Assembly: GCF_024519455.1 (NCBI RefSeq)
Contig: NZ_JALJRY010000018.1
Span: forward strand, 1-64,000
DNA length: 64,000 bases
Source: Streptomyces sp. STR69
GTDB lineage: Bacteria; Actinomycetota; Actinomycetes; Streptomycetales; Streptomycetaceae
Direction: 5' to 3'
Below are positions 1 through 8,157 of the stretch, in pieces. The notes beneath the pieces are model-generated. The model was not told the DNA's origin, searched no databases, and saw nothing but the letters and a program-made list of their open reading frames with translations. Both the position numbers and the translations under genes were made by a program. Each line of letters opens with the position of its first letter. Positions within the stretch are counted from its first letter, which is position 1.

Positions 1-1
1 G

Positions 2-187
2 ACGAACGGCTCAGGCCACTATCTGCCCGGCAGTTGTGCCCCCGCGTACAACGAGGTGGATTACATGCGGCTGCGGGACGTGGCTGCACGAGCGCTGCAG
101 GGCCAGGGCTTCGGGCTCACAGTCAACGAAGGCACCGTATGGAAACCCTGGCCCGTGCGAAATCAGCATTACGGCGGTTTGCTCTGA
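2..187 (+). CDS. C-terminal end of an unknown protein (5' truncated by window)
   Basis: An open frame enters from the left edge and stops at a TGA at 185-187. About three quarters of its codons end in G or C, and the peptide has a balanced composition (ends ...WPVRNQHYGGLL), so it looks like real coding sequence rather than a shadow. I do not recognise the family. The next gene starts about 100 bases downstream on the same strand, so the two may be cotranscribed. The opposing long frame through this stretch is explained as the antisense of this gene and its neighbour. Confidence 0.4.
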   Translation, partial: TNGSGHYLPGSCAPAYNEVDYMRLRDVAARALQGQGFGLTVNEGTVWKPWPVRNQHYGGLL

Positions 188-289
188 AAGCGCGACTCCT
201 GGGAGTAGGGATGTCCGGTCCTCATTTCCAAGGAGCCTCGGCCCCCTCCGTCGATCGACCCCTTTCGACGCAAGACGTAAGGTGACACC

Positions 290-1126
290 GTGGCGAGTCA
301 TCCAGGCTTCGGCGTTCTTCTGGCTCGACTTTTGAAGCACCGTCGGACGGATGTCGCGTGGCTGTCCTCGGCGTCCGGCATCCCGGAGACCGAACTCCGC
401 TCGGTGGTATCGGGCACGCCGCCGCTGGCTTCGCAGCTCGACAACCTCGCCCCCGCGCTTGGTTTCCACGCCGTCGACCTCTATGCGATCGCCGACGTAT
501 CGGCGCCGGAATCCCTCACCCCCCAGGACCCGGCCGCAGGATCCGTAGTTGCGGACCTTGTCCGGATCACGATGGCACTGCCGTCGGACCAGAGAGCCAA
601 TGTCCACCAGCTTGTCGATCAGCTGCCGCTGGAACTCAAAGGACGTCCATCCGCTTCGCCGTTCACCTATGACCAGCACAAGGCCGGTTCTGGTGCGATG
701 CTCGCCAACCTGTTGTGCGGCAACCGGAACCTGCGCTCCCTGACCGCTGCGGCCAAGATCTTGGCCATCCTGACCGAAGGGCGCGTGTACCTGGCCGCCT
801 CGACGATCAGCGGCATCGGAAGGGGCCGTGTACCTCTGACCTCGGACCAGGTGGAAGCCTTCGCAACCGCTCTCGGCATCCCGGCCGGCGACCTCGCCGC
901 CATCACCGGCGTCGAACTCCGCGAGCCATCGCGGCCCGACGATCCACTGGCGGCCGAAATGGCAGGGCTGCTGTGGAACTGCCGACGGCTGACCACAGCC
1001 CAGGTCGGACTCGTCCGCGACGAAGCGGAGTCGATGCTCGTAGCAGTGCCTGACGATGCCTCTGACGAAGCCTGGAACCGTGTTCATCACCACCACGGCA
1101 GATGGTGGGGTGCGCCGAGACGGTGA
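290..1126 (+). CDS. XRE-like helix-turn-helix protein with two HTH-like halves
   Basis: The GTG start at 290 has an AAGGTG-like ribosome site just upstream. Residues 1-60 read as an XRE-type helix-turn-helix (FGVLLARLLKHRR, then VAWLSSASGIPETELRSVVSG). A second, weaker HTH-like half lies near residues 150-205 (STISGIGRGR, then SDQVEAFATALGIPAGDLAAI). Between them is a helical linker. The product is probably a cytoplasmic DNA-binding regulator of unknown target. It lies outside the tRNA-Thr junction at 1611-1653, so it belongs either to the chromosome or to a second element, not to the T7SS island. The family call is moderately firm; the role is not known. Confidence 0.7.
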   Translation: MASHPGFGVLLARLLKHRRTDVAWLSSASGIPETELRSVVSGTPPLASQLDNLAPALGFHAVDLYAIADVSAPESLTPQDPAAGSVVADLVRITMALPSDQRANVHQLVDQLPLELKGRPSASPFTYDQHKAGSGAMLANLLCGNRNLRSLTAAAKILAILTEGRVYLAASTISGIGRGRVPLTSDQVEAFATALGIPAGDLAAITGVELREPSRPDDPLAAEMAGLLWNCRRLTTAQVGLVRDEAESMLVAVPDDASDEAWNRVHHHHGRWWGAPRR

Positions 1127-1501
1127 GAGCCGCTGGTGACGTTTCTCCTGGATCTTGGACTCTTATGTCGTTTCGGTGAACACCTGCCGACCACGGTGGG
1201 GCAGTGGTCTGCGCGTTGCGCGGGTGGACCGCCGTGTCCGTCCCAGCGTCGATTCCACGCTGCACCGATGCCTCCAACGCCACCATCGAGCCCCGTATTG
1301 AGGCTGTTGAGCGCAAACAGTCGAAAGCGCAGGAACTGCTCTATGAGCGGTTTATCGATCGCGCCCAAGATGGAGCGCACCGATCGTGGAATTGTTTGGA
1401 TGGCACAATCCTGCGGCCCAAGCCCTCATGTGACCGCGCGGCAGATCGGGAAGCCAGGCCACAGCCCTACGAGCCGAAACGCCCACTGGCGGTCGACCTC
1501 A
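1127..1501. other. Non-coding or decayed stretch, no supportable gene
   Basis: No frame here shows sustained coding composition or a good start with a ribosome site. Short peptides such as SVDSTLHR faintly recall IS5-type transposases, but they are too short to call. The stretch ends at the left junction of the tRNA-Thr-flanked segment, a place where decayed mobile DNA is expected. Confidence 0.5.
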
Positions 1502-1573
1502 GACCTACGCATTGCGATGCGCAGGTCACAGGTGCCCGGTTGGCCCGGATTCCAAGGTCAACCAAAACAAGAA

Positions 1574-1604
1574 ACCCCAGGTCACGGCGAGTGAGTCCTG
1601 GGGT
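1574..1604 (-). terminator. Degenerate copy of the tRNA-Thr terminator hairpin
   Basis: ACCCCAGG and CCTGGGGT form an 8-bp stem around a loop of about 15 bases. On the minus strand the stem is followed by TTTCTTGTTTT. It occupies the same place relative to the 43-bp tRNA copy as the perfect hairpin at 51645-51674 does relative to the intact tRNA, so it is a diverged duplicate of that terminator. Confidence 0.6.
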
Positions 1605-1610
1605 CCCTCA

Positions 1611-1653
1611 GAGCCGCCTTCGGGATTCGAACCCGAGACCTACGCATTACGAG
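1611..1653. repeat. 43-bp att-like copy of the tRNA-Thr 3' half
   Basis: It is identical, base for base, to 51682-51724 and covers the T arm, variable region and the 3' side of the anticodon arm. The identity stops inside the anticodon loop, where the flanks become ACCACGAGCG here and TGCGTTGCTC at the intact gene. This is the expected distal attachment site of an element inserted into the tRNA-Thr gene at 51680-51756. No 5' half of the tRNA follows, so the copy is not a functional tRNA. Confidence 0.85.
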
Positions 1654-1960
1654 ACCACGAGCGTTCGTGTTGCCTGGTGTCTCGCCGTGCTGCGTGGTGA
1701 CGTTTTTACTGATCAGAGCATGTGCAGCAGGTTGAACCGTGCCACCCCGTGATGCACCGTCCAAAGGCGTCTGTCCACCGGCTGTCCACCGGGCGGGGTC
1801 GCACCCACGTCGCAAGGGCGGGGCAGCCGACCATCGAGGGGCTACCGACCCGCACCGTAATTCAGCGCAGAGGCGCTTGTCGACAACTGACAGCCCACCT
1901 GGCGGGGCCATATCGCTTGGTCATCACGCCGGACCACCCGAGTTGCCGGAGTCCTGACCG
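1654..1960. other. Intergenic or decayed border DNA, no gene seen
   Basis: This lies between the left att-like site and the first T7SS-side gene. Composition is mixed and no frame is convincing. It contains a 23-bp sequence (1771-1793, two CTGTCCACCGG units) that recurs near the right border. I see no integrase or excisionase here. Confidence 0.5.
1771..1793 (+). repeat. 23-bp border repeat, left copy
   Basis: The unit CTGTCCACCGG occurs twice in tandem followed by G, and the whole 23 bases recur identically at 51456-51478 near the other end of the island. The left copy lies just inside the att-like site and the right copy just outside the tRNA terminator. It is probably residual sequence from an integrase/att module. 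Confidence 0.55.
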
Positions 1961-2257
1961 TTACTCCCCCGCCGAGACCTCGACCATCAGCCGGCCACCG
2001 TCCGCGCCCGCCATGATCAAAGCCACCATCGGCTTCGTAGCAGCCACGTCCACCCCGTTCTGCTCGGCCTGGTGTCGTGCCTCCGCCTTGGCTCGATCCA
2101 TATCAGGCTTCCAGACGGGGCGGCTCGGCTTCGGCGATGAAACGTGGCCGTCGTATGCCGAACGCTCCAGCACAAGCCGGAACTCGTAGGACGAACGGCC
2201 GCGCATCGAGCGGGTGTGGTTCTCAGCCCGTCGGATCCGGATCCGTGCCTCCGCCAC
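1961..2257 (-). CDS. Small protein of unknown function at the end of the leftward T7SS operon
   Basis: A frame of about 98 codons with a GTG start at 2257 overlaps the end of the upstream gene (stop at 2223) by 35 bases, which is typical of translational coupling. The peptide is basic at the N terminus (AEARIRIRRAENHTRS), then shows an alternating beta-like stretch (SYEFRLVLERS) and a hydrophobic C-terminal segment (MVALIMAGADGGRLMVEV). Longer in-frame starts to 2353 exist but give Arg/Ser-rich noise. I do not recognise the family. Position suggests it belongs with the EccA-like/ChW operon. Confidence 0.5.
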   Translation of the reverse strand: MAEARIRIRRAENHTRSMRGRSSYEFRLVLERSAYDGHVSSPKPSRPVWKPDMDRAKAEARHQAEQNGVDVAATKPMVALIMAGADGGRLMVEVSAGE

Positions 2258-3221
2258 GGTGGTCGTCGGGCCGTGGCTGCTCCTCCTCCATGCCCGTCGC
2301 TTCCTGAAGCTTGACCATGGGGCGCGCCGGCGTCGGCCGCACGGCTCGTGCACCGGGTGCGCCGGGTGTCGACCGCCGGGCGGTCGGCGCGTGACGTGTG
2401 CCCGGCACGGTCGGCGGCGGGACCGCCACGGTCTGGCGGGCTCGTATCGCGAAGGGCGTCCGGGAGAGGACCGTCACGGTCAGCGGGGCGTCGACGTCAT
2501 CGAGGTCGCCGTCGACGGTCAGCACGAGGCCTGCTCTCGGGTGCTCCATGACGCCGCGGACCGTCGCGGTCGTGGTCGCCAGCCGGTCTGCCAGCCACCT
2601 CAGCGTGACCGGGGTCGCGCTCTCCGCGGCCCACAACGCCAGCATCGCGACGTCGGTGACGACGCTGCGGTAGCTGCCGTCGAAGACGCCCCGCTGGTCG
2701 GCGGGCCGGGCGTCGACCAGCGGGGCGCTGCGGCGCAGCCATCGGGGCGGCTCCCCGGGCGCGTCCACCGGCCAGAACCGCAGCCGGTACTCGCAAGGCC
2801 ATCCCCTGGGGTCGTCGCCCGCCGTCAGAGGGCGGCGGGCGAACAGGATCCGGTACGCGCTCGGCGGTCCGAGCCGGATCGGTTCGCCGACGGGGCCGGC
2901 GACGACGAGGGCCAGGCTGACCAGACCCGAGCTGACGAAGGGCGTTTCCATGACGTCGTCCCACTCGGAGAGGTCGTCGTCATCCGGCGGGGCGTCGTAC
3001 ACCTCGATCCGCACGGTGTGCTGGCTGTCGGCCGCGACGCCTTCCACCCAGCCGTCACCGGCCCGCGCGAACGACCCACTGGGCTGGGTTTCCACCGCGA
3101 ACTCCGCGAGCAGCTCACCGACTTGGGGCCCGGACCGGTTGAGCCAGGGAACGTCCCGGATGACGAACGTCCCGTACTCCGGCCAGTAGTCGTCGTTGTC
3201 CACGGCCCTCAGCAACGGCAT
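2223..3221 (-). CDS. T7SS-locus protein of unknown function with a C-terminal winged-helix-like segment
   Basis: The product has 332 residues. The N-terminal 140 residues look beta-rich and acidic (AVETQPSGSFARAGDGW, VRIEVYDAPPDDDD). Residues about 190-240 contain a helix-turn-helix-like stretch (VTLRWLADRLATTTATVRGV) followed by a strand-turn-strand, as in winged helices. The last 70 residues are Pro/Arg-rich and look disordered. The start at 3221 lies 13 bases after the stop of the ChW-repeat gene, so it is in the same operon. No signal peptide or membrane segment is visible. The role is unknown; a cytoplasmic regulator or chaperone of the locus is possible but unproven. Confidence 0.7.
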   Translation of the reverse strand: MPLLRAVDNDDYWPEYGTFVIRDVPWLNRSGPQVGELLAEFAVETQPSGSFARAGDGWVEGVAADSQHTVRIEVYDAPPDDDDLSEWDDVMETPFVSSGLVSLALVVAGPVGEPIRLGPPSAYRILFARRPLTAGDDPRGWPCEYRLRFWPVDAPGEPPRWLRRSAPLVDARPADQRGVFDGSYRSVVTDVAMLALWAAESATPVTLRWLADRLATTTATVRGVMEHPRAGLVLTVDGDLDDVDAPLTVTVLSRTPFAIRARQTVAVPPPTVPGTRHAPTARRSTPGAPGARAVRPTPARPMVKLQEATGMEEEQPRPDDHRGGGTDPDPTG

Positions 3222-3234
3222 GACCTGTCCTCCC

Positions 3235-4479
3235 TCACACCGTCAGTTCGACGGCTTCGAGGCGGAGCGCCAGGCCTGTGGTCCCGGCGGTCAGGAAGTC
3301 GCCTGGCGTGTCGCACTTCCGGCCCTGCCAACCGATGTTCTCCACATGGGCGTTGGCGCAGACGGTGCCGGAGCCGACATTCAGCGTGAACGCCTCCATG
3401 CGCAGCAGCTGTCCGGTGGTTCCGATGGTGAGGTTGGCGCCGTTGTCCGCGAACTTCCAGTTGGGCTCCCAGCCGGAGTTCTCGATGTACCCGTTGGAGC
3501 CTGTACCGCTGACGCCGGACACAGCGATGTTGAGGGCTTCGATGGCGCGGGCCTGTCCGACGGTGCCGGCCTGGGCGCCGTCGCACACCGGGGCCTGCCA
3601 GCCGACGTCGCTCACATAGGCCCGGTAGCAGATGTGGCGGCCCGGGCTGGCGGCGGCCAGCTTCTGCACGGCGTAAGCCGCGGTGCCGGCCGGTGCCGTG
3701 ATGGTCGTCTTCGTCGTCTTCGACGACTGTGTCTTCGTAGTCCCGGATCCAGTCGAGGCCACGTGTCCGCCGGTTTCGGCGCTCTTGGCCTTGGCGGCCG
3801 TCGTCTGCTGCTTCGCGGCGGGCGTGGGCGGCGATTTCGTGGTCTTCTTCTTGGTCTTCGTGTCGTCGTCCTGCTTGGACGACGGTGTCGCCGAGGGAGA
3901 ACCGGACACGTAGCCGCCGGCCGCGCCGTCGGGCCGGCCGTTCAGAACGGTGTCGCTCGTGGCTGCCGCGCCCGCCGGGTGGGACGGCTTGCTGTCGCCG
4001 TGTCCCAGGACCAGGAACGGAACCCCGATGAGTAACGCCCCGATGATCGCCGCCGCGGCCAGCACCGGTTTCTTCGGCCCGGCCGAGGGCATCCGTACGC
4101 CCTCGGTGTCGGCGCCGCTCGTCCCCGCGGGCGCCTCGTCGGCCTCGTGCTCGGCCAGGACGTCGGCTCCGGCGCGTGCTTCGGGTGCGGCGGGTTCCTC
4201 CCTGGCCGTCGAACCGGCCGGGGCGGCGGCCAACTCCGGAGCTGCAGCCTGAGCCTCCGGCCCGGGCTGCCATGCCGAGCGCTCCGGGGCCTGGGGACGC
4301 TGCTGCTCCGGCGTGGCCTCGGGGCGGACGGGCACAGTGGCCGCCCGGCCGCTCGGGGTCAGGGCGGCGCCGGGATCTCCGGCCACCGCGGACACCTGGA
4401 CGGCCCGCCGAACGGCCACCGGCGCCGTGTCCTCACTCCCCGGTGGCGTGCCGCCGGATGTTTCGTGCTGCCGGGACAT
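3235..4479 (-). CDS. Membrane-anchored protein with C-terminal ChW (hydrophobic-Trp) repeats
   Basis: The product has 414 residues. A long Pro/Ala-rich cytoplasmic N terminus comes first, then one membrane helix near residues 135-155 (LAAAAIIGALLIGVPFLVL). A Ser/Thr/Lys-rich wall-spanning linker follows, and about 145 extracellular residues contain three repeats of the clostridial hydrophobic-with-conserved-W type (SDVGWQAPVCDG, ENSGWEPNWKFAD, ENIGWQGRKCDT), each followed by a helix-like RAIEALNIAV segment. ChW repeats are known from secreted and surface proteins and are thought to bind carbohydrate or protein. The start has GAGAGGACC upstream. The N-terminal third and membrane helix are paralogous to the ricin-lectin protein at 48526-49719, so one anchor carries different binding domains at the two ends of the locus. 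Confidence 0.85.
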   Translation of the reverse strand: MSRQHETSGGTPPGSEDTAPVAVRRAVQVSAVAGDPGAALTPSGRAATVPVRPEATPEQQRPQAPERSAWQPGPEAQAAAPELAAAPAGSTAREEPAAPEARAGADVLAEHEADEAPAGTSGADTEGVRMPSAGPKKPVLAAAAIIGALLIGVPFLVLGHGDSKPSHPAGAAATSDTVLNGRPDGAAGGYVSGSPSATPSSKQDDDTKTKKKTTKSPPTPAAKQQTTAAKAKSAETGGHVASTGSGTTKTQSSKTTKTTITAPAGTAAYAVQKLAAASPGRHICYRAYVSDVGWQAPVCDGAQAGTVGQARAIEALNIAVSGVSGTGSNGYIENSGWEPNWKFADNGANLTIGTTGQLLRMEAFTLNVGSGTVCANAHVENIGWQGRKCDTPGDFLTAGTTGLALRLEAVELTV

Positions 4480-4696
4480 CCTCGGGTCCTCTCTGGTGAC
4501 TTCAAGGGTGGCGCCTCAGGACCGGCGGGCACCTGCCGAGCCCGCTGTGTCGTGTGACGCGTGGGGCAGGGGATACGGGCACGGTATCGGCGGGGACCCC
4601 AGAAGACCTCGGTCTTCGCCAGCTGTTTGACGAAGCTTCAGAAACCATTGCTGGACTGGGTAGTTGGGAGCTGCGGCGGAAACCCCTGGGTGGCGG

Positions 4697-7600
4697 TCAA
4701 ACCGACGCGCCGGCGACCTGGACGTCTTCCGGCAGCAGCAGCCGCAGGTCGTCCAGGCCCGGTGCGGCCAGCGAGCTGAGCCGCCGGGCCTGCCGGGTCA
4801 TCATCGACTCCAGCAACTGGCGGGCGGTACGCGCGTTGCCGAAGGAGCGGTCGCGCGGCAGGCCGTCCACATGGCCGCGCAGCACCTCGACAGTGGCGGG
4901 CGCGCACTCGTAGCCGGACGTGGCGGCATGCCCGCGGATGATGTCGATCAGTTCGTCGGTGGTGTAGTTCTCGAATTCCACGAAACGGGAGAAGCGCGAG
5001 GCCAGTCCGGGGTTGGAGGCCAGGAAGCGCTGCATCTCCTCGGTGTAGCCGGCGGCGATGACGACGATCTCGTCGCGGTGGTCCTCCATGAGCTTCAGCA
5101 GGGTGTCGACGGCCTCGCGGCCGAAGTCGGAGATGGCGCCCTCGGGAGTGAGGGTGTACGCCTCGTCGATGAACAGCACGCCGCCCAGGGCGCGTTCGAA
5201 CACCTCGCGGGTGAGCTGGGCTGTGTGGCCGACGTAGCGCCCGACCAGGTCGGCGCGGGCCACCTCCACGAGGTGCCCCCGGGGCAGCACACCCAGGGAG
5301 CTCAGCAGTTCCGCGTAGAGCCGGGCGACGGTGGTCTTGCCGGTGCCGGGCGGGCCGGAGAAGACCAGGTGGTGGCTGATCTTCGGCACGGGCAGTCCGG
5401 CGGCCCGGCGCTGCCGGGTGGTGGCGAGGAGGTTAACGAGGTCGGCAACCTCACGCTTGACGGCCCCCAGGCCGACCATGGCCTCCAACTCCGCGCGCGG
5501 GTCCGCCTCCTGGTCGGCGTCCGTGCCGGCGCGGGCTGCCGCGTCACTGACGTCCTCGGGGAACAGCAGGGACAGATCACTCTCGCTCGCCTCGGGCACG
5601 GAGGCCAGCCGGAACGCCTGGCGGTCCACCATCTCCTCGAACACCCCGCGTGCGGCACGGCCGTTGCCGAAGGTCGCGTCGCGCGGCATGCGTTCGAAGT
5701 GGGCGGCCAGCGCCTCGGCGGTACCGGGACCGAAGTCGTAACGGTGAGCCCGGCACATGCTCTCGGTGATGGTCACCAGCTCCGCCACGGAGTAGTTGGC
5801 GAACTCCACGGTGCGGGTGAAGCGGGACGCCAGGCCCGGGTTGGCCGACAGGAACGCGTTCATGTCGTCGGTGTACCCCGCGGCGACGACCACGACGTCC
5901 TCGCGGTGGTCCTCCATCAGCTTCACCAGGGTGTCGATGGCCTCCCGGCCGAAGTCGGCGCCGGAGCCCTTGCTGTCGGAGAGCAGGGTGTACGCCTCGT
6001 CGATGAACAGCACCCCGCCCAGGGCGGTGGTGAACGCGTCGGTGGTCTTGATCGCGGTGCCGCCGATGACCTGGGCCACGAGGTCGGAGCGGGAGACCTC
6101 CACGAGGTGCCCGGAGCGCAGCACGCCGAGTGAGGCGAGGATGCTGCCGTAGAGGCGGGCGACGGTGGTCTTGCCGGTGCCGGGCGGGCCGGAAAAGACC
6201 AGGTGGCGGCTCATCGGCGGGGCGGGCAGGCCGAGCCGGGCGCGGCGCTGGGTCAGTTGGGTGAGGTTGATCAGGGTGCGGACCTGGTGCTTGACGGCCT
6301 GCAGGCCGATCAGCGCCTCCAACTCCTCGACGGGGCCCTCGGGTTCGGCGGGCGGGGCACCAGCGTTGTCGCCACCGCCCTCGGCCACGCTTCCGGCGCT
6401 GGTGCCCCAGGCATCGGCGACGGCGTTGGAGGCACTGGTCAGGTCGCCCACGTCGAGTCGTTCCCCGGCGCGGGTCTGGCGCAGCCCGGAGCCCCGGTTG
6501 TCGCGTACGACGCAGCCGTCAACCGTGACCGCCTCGGTGCTGTCCACCCGGATCCCGTCGCCCGTGTTGCCGCTGATCTCACAGCCGTTGAGCACGGCCC
6601 GCGCACCGCTCGCGATCAGCACGCCGTGCGCACCAGAGGCGGTGACCCGGACGCGGGTGGCGTTGAGTTCGCCGCCGTCCTCGACGAGCATTCCGGTGGC
6701 GCCGCTGGTGTCGATCTCGCAGTCGCGTACGGTGCCGAGCCCGCCGGGGCCGACGGACACCCCGGTCCGGGCCGCGGCGCGCAGGACGCTGTCGCGGACG
6801 TAGGGGTTGCCGTCGTCGGCACAGCGGACGGCCGCGGCGCCCGCCGCGGCGGTGATCTCGCTGTTCTCGATCCGTCCACGGCCACCGGCGGTGACCTCGA
6901 CGCCGTACCCGCCGGGGGCCTCCACACGGGCCCGGCGTATCAGTGGCTTGGCGCCGCCCCGGATGGCGATCGCGGTGCCCGCGGCGCGCAGGATCTCCAA
7001 GTGGTCGAATTCGGCGGCGCATTCGTCGTCGAGCAGGACGGCGGCGTCGGTTCGGTCGGCGCAGTCCCGTACGGTCACGCGGACCAGCGTGGGCGCCGAG
7101 CCCGAGCCGCTGACGTGGATGCCCGGCCCGGCAGAGGAGTTGAACTCGCAGTCCTCGAAGGTACCCCGGGCGCGGTCGGTGACCAGCAGACCGCTGCCCT
7201 TGGTCCGTGAGGTGTGGCAGCGGCGCAGCACGGGCGAGGCCCCGGCGGAGAGCGCGATGGCGGGTCCCGTGGTGTCGGTGACGCGGATGTCGGCGAGTTC
7301 CGGGCGCGAGGCGCTGGTCACCTGGAGGCCGACAGGAGCGTGCTCCACGGTCGTGCGCAGCACGGTGGTGGTGCTGTTGCCCTCAAGCGCGATGGCCGGT
7401 TTCTCGGTACCGGATATCTCGCAGTCCTCGATGCTGCCCCGGGCCTCCTTGTTGGCGAGCAGGCCGTTGGCACGGGCGTCACGGATCCGGCAGTCGCGCA
7501 CGGTGGTGCGGGCGCGCTCGGTGAGGACCAAGCCGGTGGTGCCGAGGTTCTCGATCAGGCAGTCCTCGATGACGCTGCCGGTGGGGGAGGTGTCGACGAT

Positions 7601-8014
7601 TCCGGCTCCCTCGGGATTGGTGACCCGGCAGTCGCGCATGGCGACCGAACCGGCCTCCCGGGTGAGGATCGCGGTCCAGCCCGAGCCGATGACGGTGCAG
7701 CCGCCCATGGCGACCTGGCCGCGCGGTACGTCGACGACGGGGAGGCCGTCGCCGCCTCCGCGCAGGAGGAGGTCGGTGAGCATGACAGCATCGGCGACCA
7801 GGGTGATCGCGCTGCCGTCGCGTGGACACAGTTCCACGCTCCCGGACTCGCCGTCGGCGACGATGGTGACCCTGGTCCTGACGGTGAGTCTCTCGGGGTA
7901 GCGGCCCGGTCGGACACTGATCACGGCCCCTGAGCGGGCCGTGGCGAGTGCGTCGCCGATCGTCCGGAAACCGTCCGGTGCTTCCGGGTCGACCGTGAGC
8001 CACTGCCGCGACAC
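4697..8014 (-). CDS. EccA-like protein: right-handed beta-helix fused to two AAA+ ATPase domains
   Basis: The GTG at 8014 is chosen because AGGAGGA lies 7 bases upstream; an in-frame extension to 8242 has poor composition. The product has 1105 residues. Residues about 10-520 are successive short strands with repeats of the form VRDCEI/IEDCEF, the pattern of right-handed parallel beta-helix proteins. Two CbxX/SpoVK-type AAA+ modules follow: Walker A GPPGTGKTT near residues 608 and 888, each with FIDEAYTL Walker B and a sensor region AAGYT...NPGLASRF. EccA proteins of ESX systems are cytosolic CbxX-type ATPases with a TPR N terminus; here a beta-helix takes that place. It is divergent from mycP and heads the leftward operon. 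The likely role is cytosolic substrate handling for the T7SS; the beta-helix ligand is unknown. Confidence 0.88.
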   Translation of the reverse strand: MSRQWLTVDPEAPDGFRTIGDALATARSGAVISVRPGRYPERLTVRTRVTIVADGESGSVELCPRDGSAITLVADAVMLTDLLLRGGGDGLPVVDVPRGQVAMGGCTVIGSGWTAILTREAGSVAMRDCRVTNPEGAGIVDTSPTGSVIEDCLIENLGTTGLVLTERARTTVRDCRIRDARANGLLANKEARGSIEDCEISGTEKPAIALEGNSTTTVLRTTVEHAPVGLQVTSASRPELADIRVTDTTGPAIALSAGASPVLRRCHTSRTKGSGLLVTDRARGTFEDCEFNSSAGPGIHVSGSGSAPTLVRVTVRDCADRTDAAVLLDDECAAEFDHLEILRAAGTAIAIRGGAKPLIRRARVEAPGGYGVEVTAGGRGRIENSEITAAAGAAAVRCADDGNPYVRDSVLRAAARTGVSVGPGGLGTVRDCEIDTSGATGMLVEDGGELNATRVRVTASGAHGVLIASGARAVLNGCEISGNTGDGIRVDSTEAVTVDGCVVRDNRGSGLRQTRAGERLDVGDLTSASNAVADAWGTSAGSVAEGGGDNAGAPPAEPEGPVEELEALIGLQAVKHQVRTLINLTQLTQRRARLGLPAPPMSRHLVFSGPPGTGKTTVARLYGSILASLGVLRSGHLVEVSRSDLVAQVIGGTAIKTTDAFTTALGGVLFIDEAYTLLSDSKGSGADFGREAIDTLVKLMEDHREDVVVVAAGYTDDMNAFLSANPGLASRFTRTVEFANYSVAELVTITESMCRAHRYDFGPGTAEALAAHFERMPRDATFGNGRAARGVFEEMVDRQAFRLASVPEASESDLSLLFPEDVSDAAARAGTDADQEADPRAELEAMVGLGAVKREVADLVNLLATTRQRRAAGLPVPKISHHLVFSGPPGTGKTTVARLYAELLSSLGVLPRGHLVEVARADLVGRYVGHTAQLTREVFERALGGVLFIDEAYTLTPEGAISDFGREAVDTLLKLMEDHRDEIVVIAAGYTEEMQRFLASNPGLASRFSRFVEFENYTTDELIDIIRGHAATSGYECAPATVEVLRGHVDGLPRDRSFGNARTARQLLESMMTRQARRLSSLAAPGLDDLRLLLPEDVQVAGASV

Positions 8015-8157
8015 GCTGGGTCCTCCTGGGTCTCGGAGTCTGGCCTCTGGGTCCGGCCGCGAGATCCGGCCTGGGGTGAAGGGCCAACTTCCCTCCCCCG
8101 CCCCTGTGTTCGCAACGCTATCCCGGCGCACCACCGGTGACGAACTATCATGCGAAC
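8015..8157. promoter_or_regulatory. Divergent promoter region between the EccA-like operon and mycP
   Basis: These 143 bases separate two genes reading away from each other, so promoters for both must lie here or inside the neighbouring genes. The only firm element is the AGGAGGA ribosome site (minus strand) for the EccA-like gene. I could not pick a convincing -35/-10 pair. Confidence 0.45.

Larger units (their letters stand above)
1502..1653. repeat. Left junction: ~150-bp imperfect direct repeat of the tRNA-Thr 3' flank
   Basis: This stretch matches 51574-51724 in the same orientation over its whole length. It begins with GACCTACGCATT, a piece of the tRNA-Thr anticodon/variable region. 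It continues through about 65 diverged bases (GGATTCCAAGGTCA is shared) and a CCCCAGG...CCTGGGG hairpin, and finishes with a 43-bp exact copy of the 3' half of tRNA-Thr. Duplicated tRNA 3' ends are the classic scar of integrase-mediated insertion at a tRNA gene. Confidence 0.85.

Noticed and set aside
11..1096. 361-residue minus-strand frame opposite the HTH gene
   Set aside because: The plus-strand genes at 2-187 and 290-1126 have better third-position G/C bias, ribosome sites and an XRE-like motif.
1200..1480. Possible IS5-type transposase remnant (short SVDSTLHR-like peptide)
   Set aside because: Only one short motif fits, with no catalytic DDE context and no inverted repeats.
1611..1653. 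A second tRNA-Thr gene
   Set aside because: Only the 3' half is present; no 5' acceptor strand, D arm or full anticodon loop follows.
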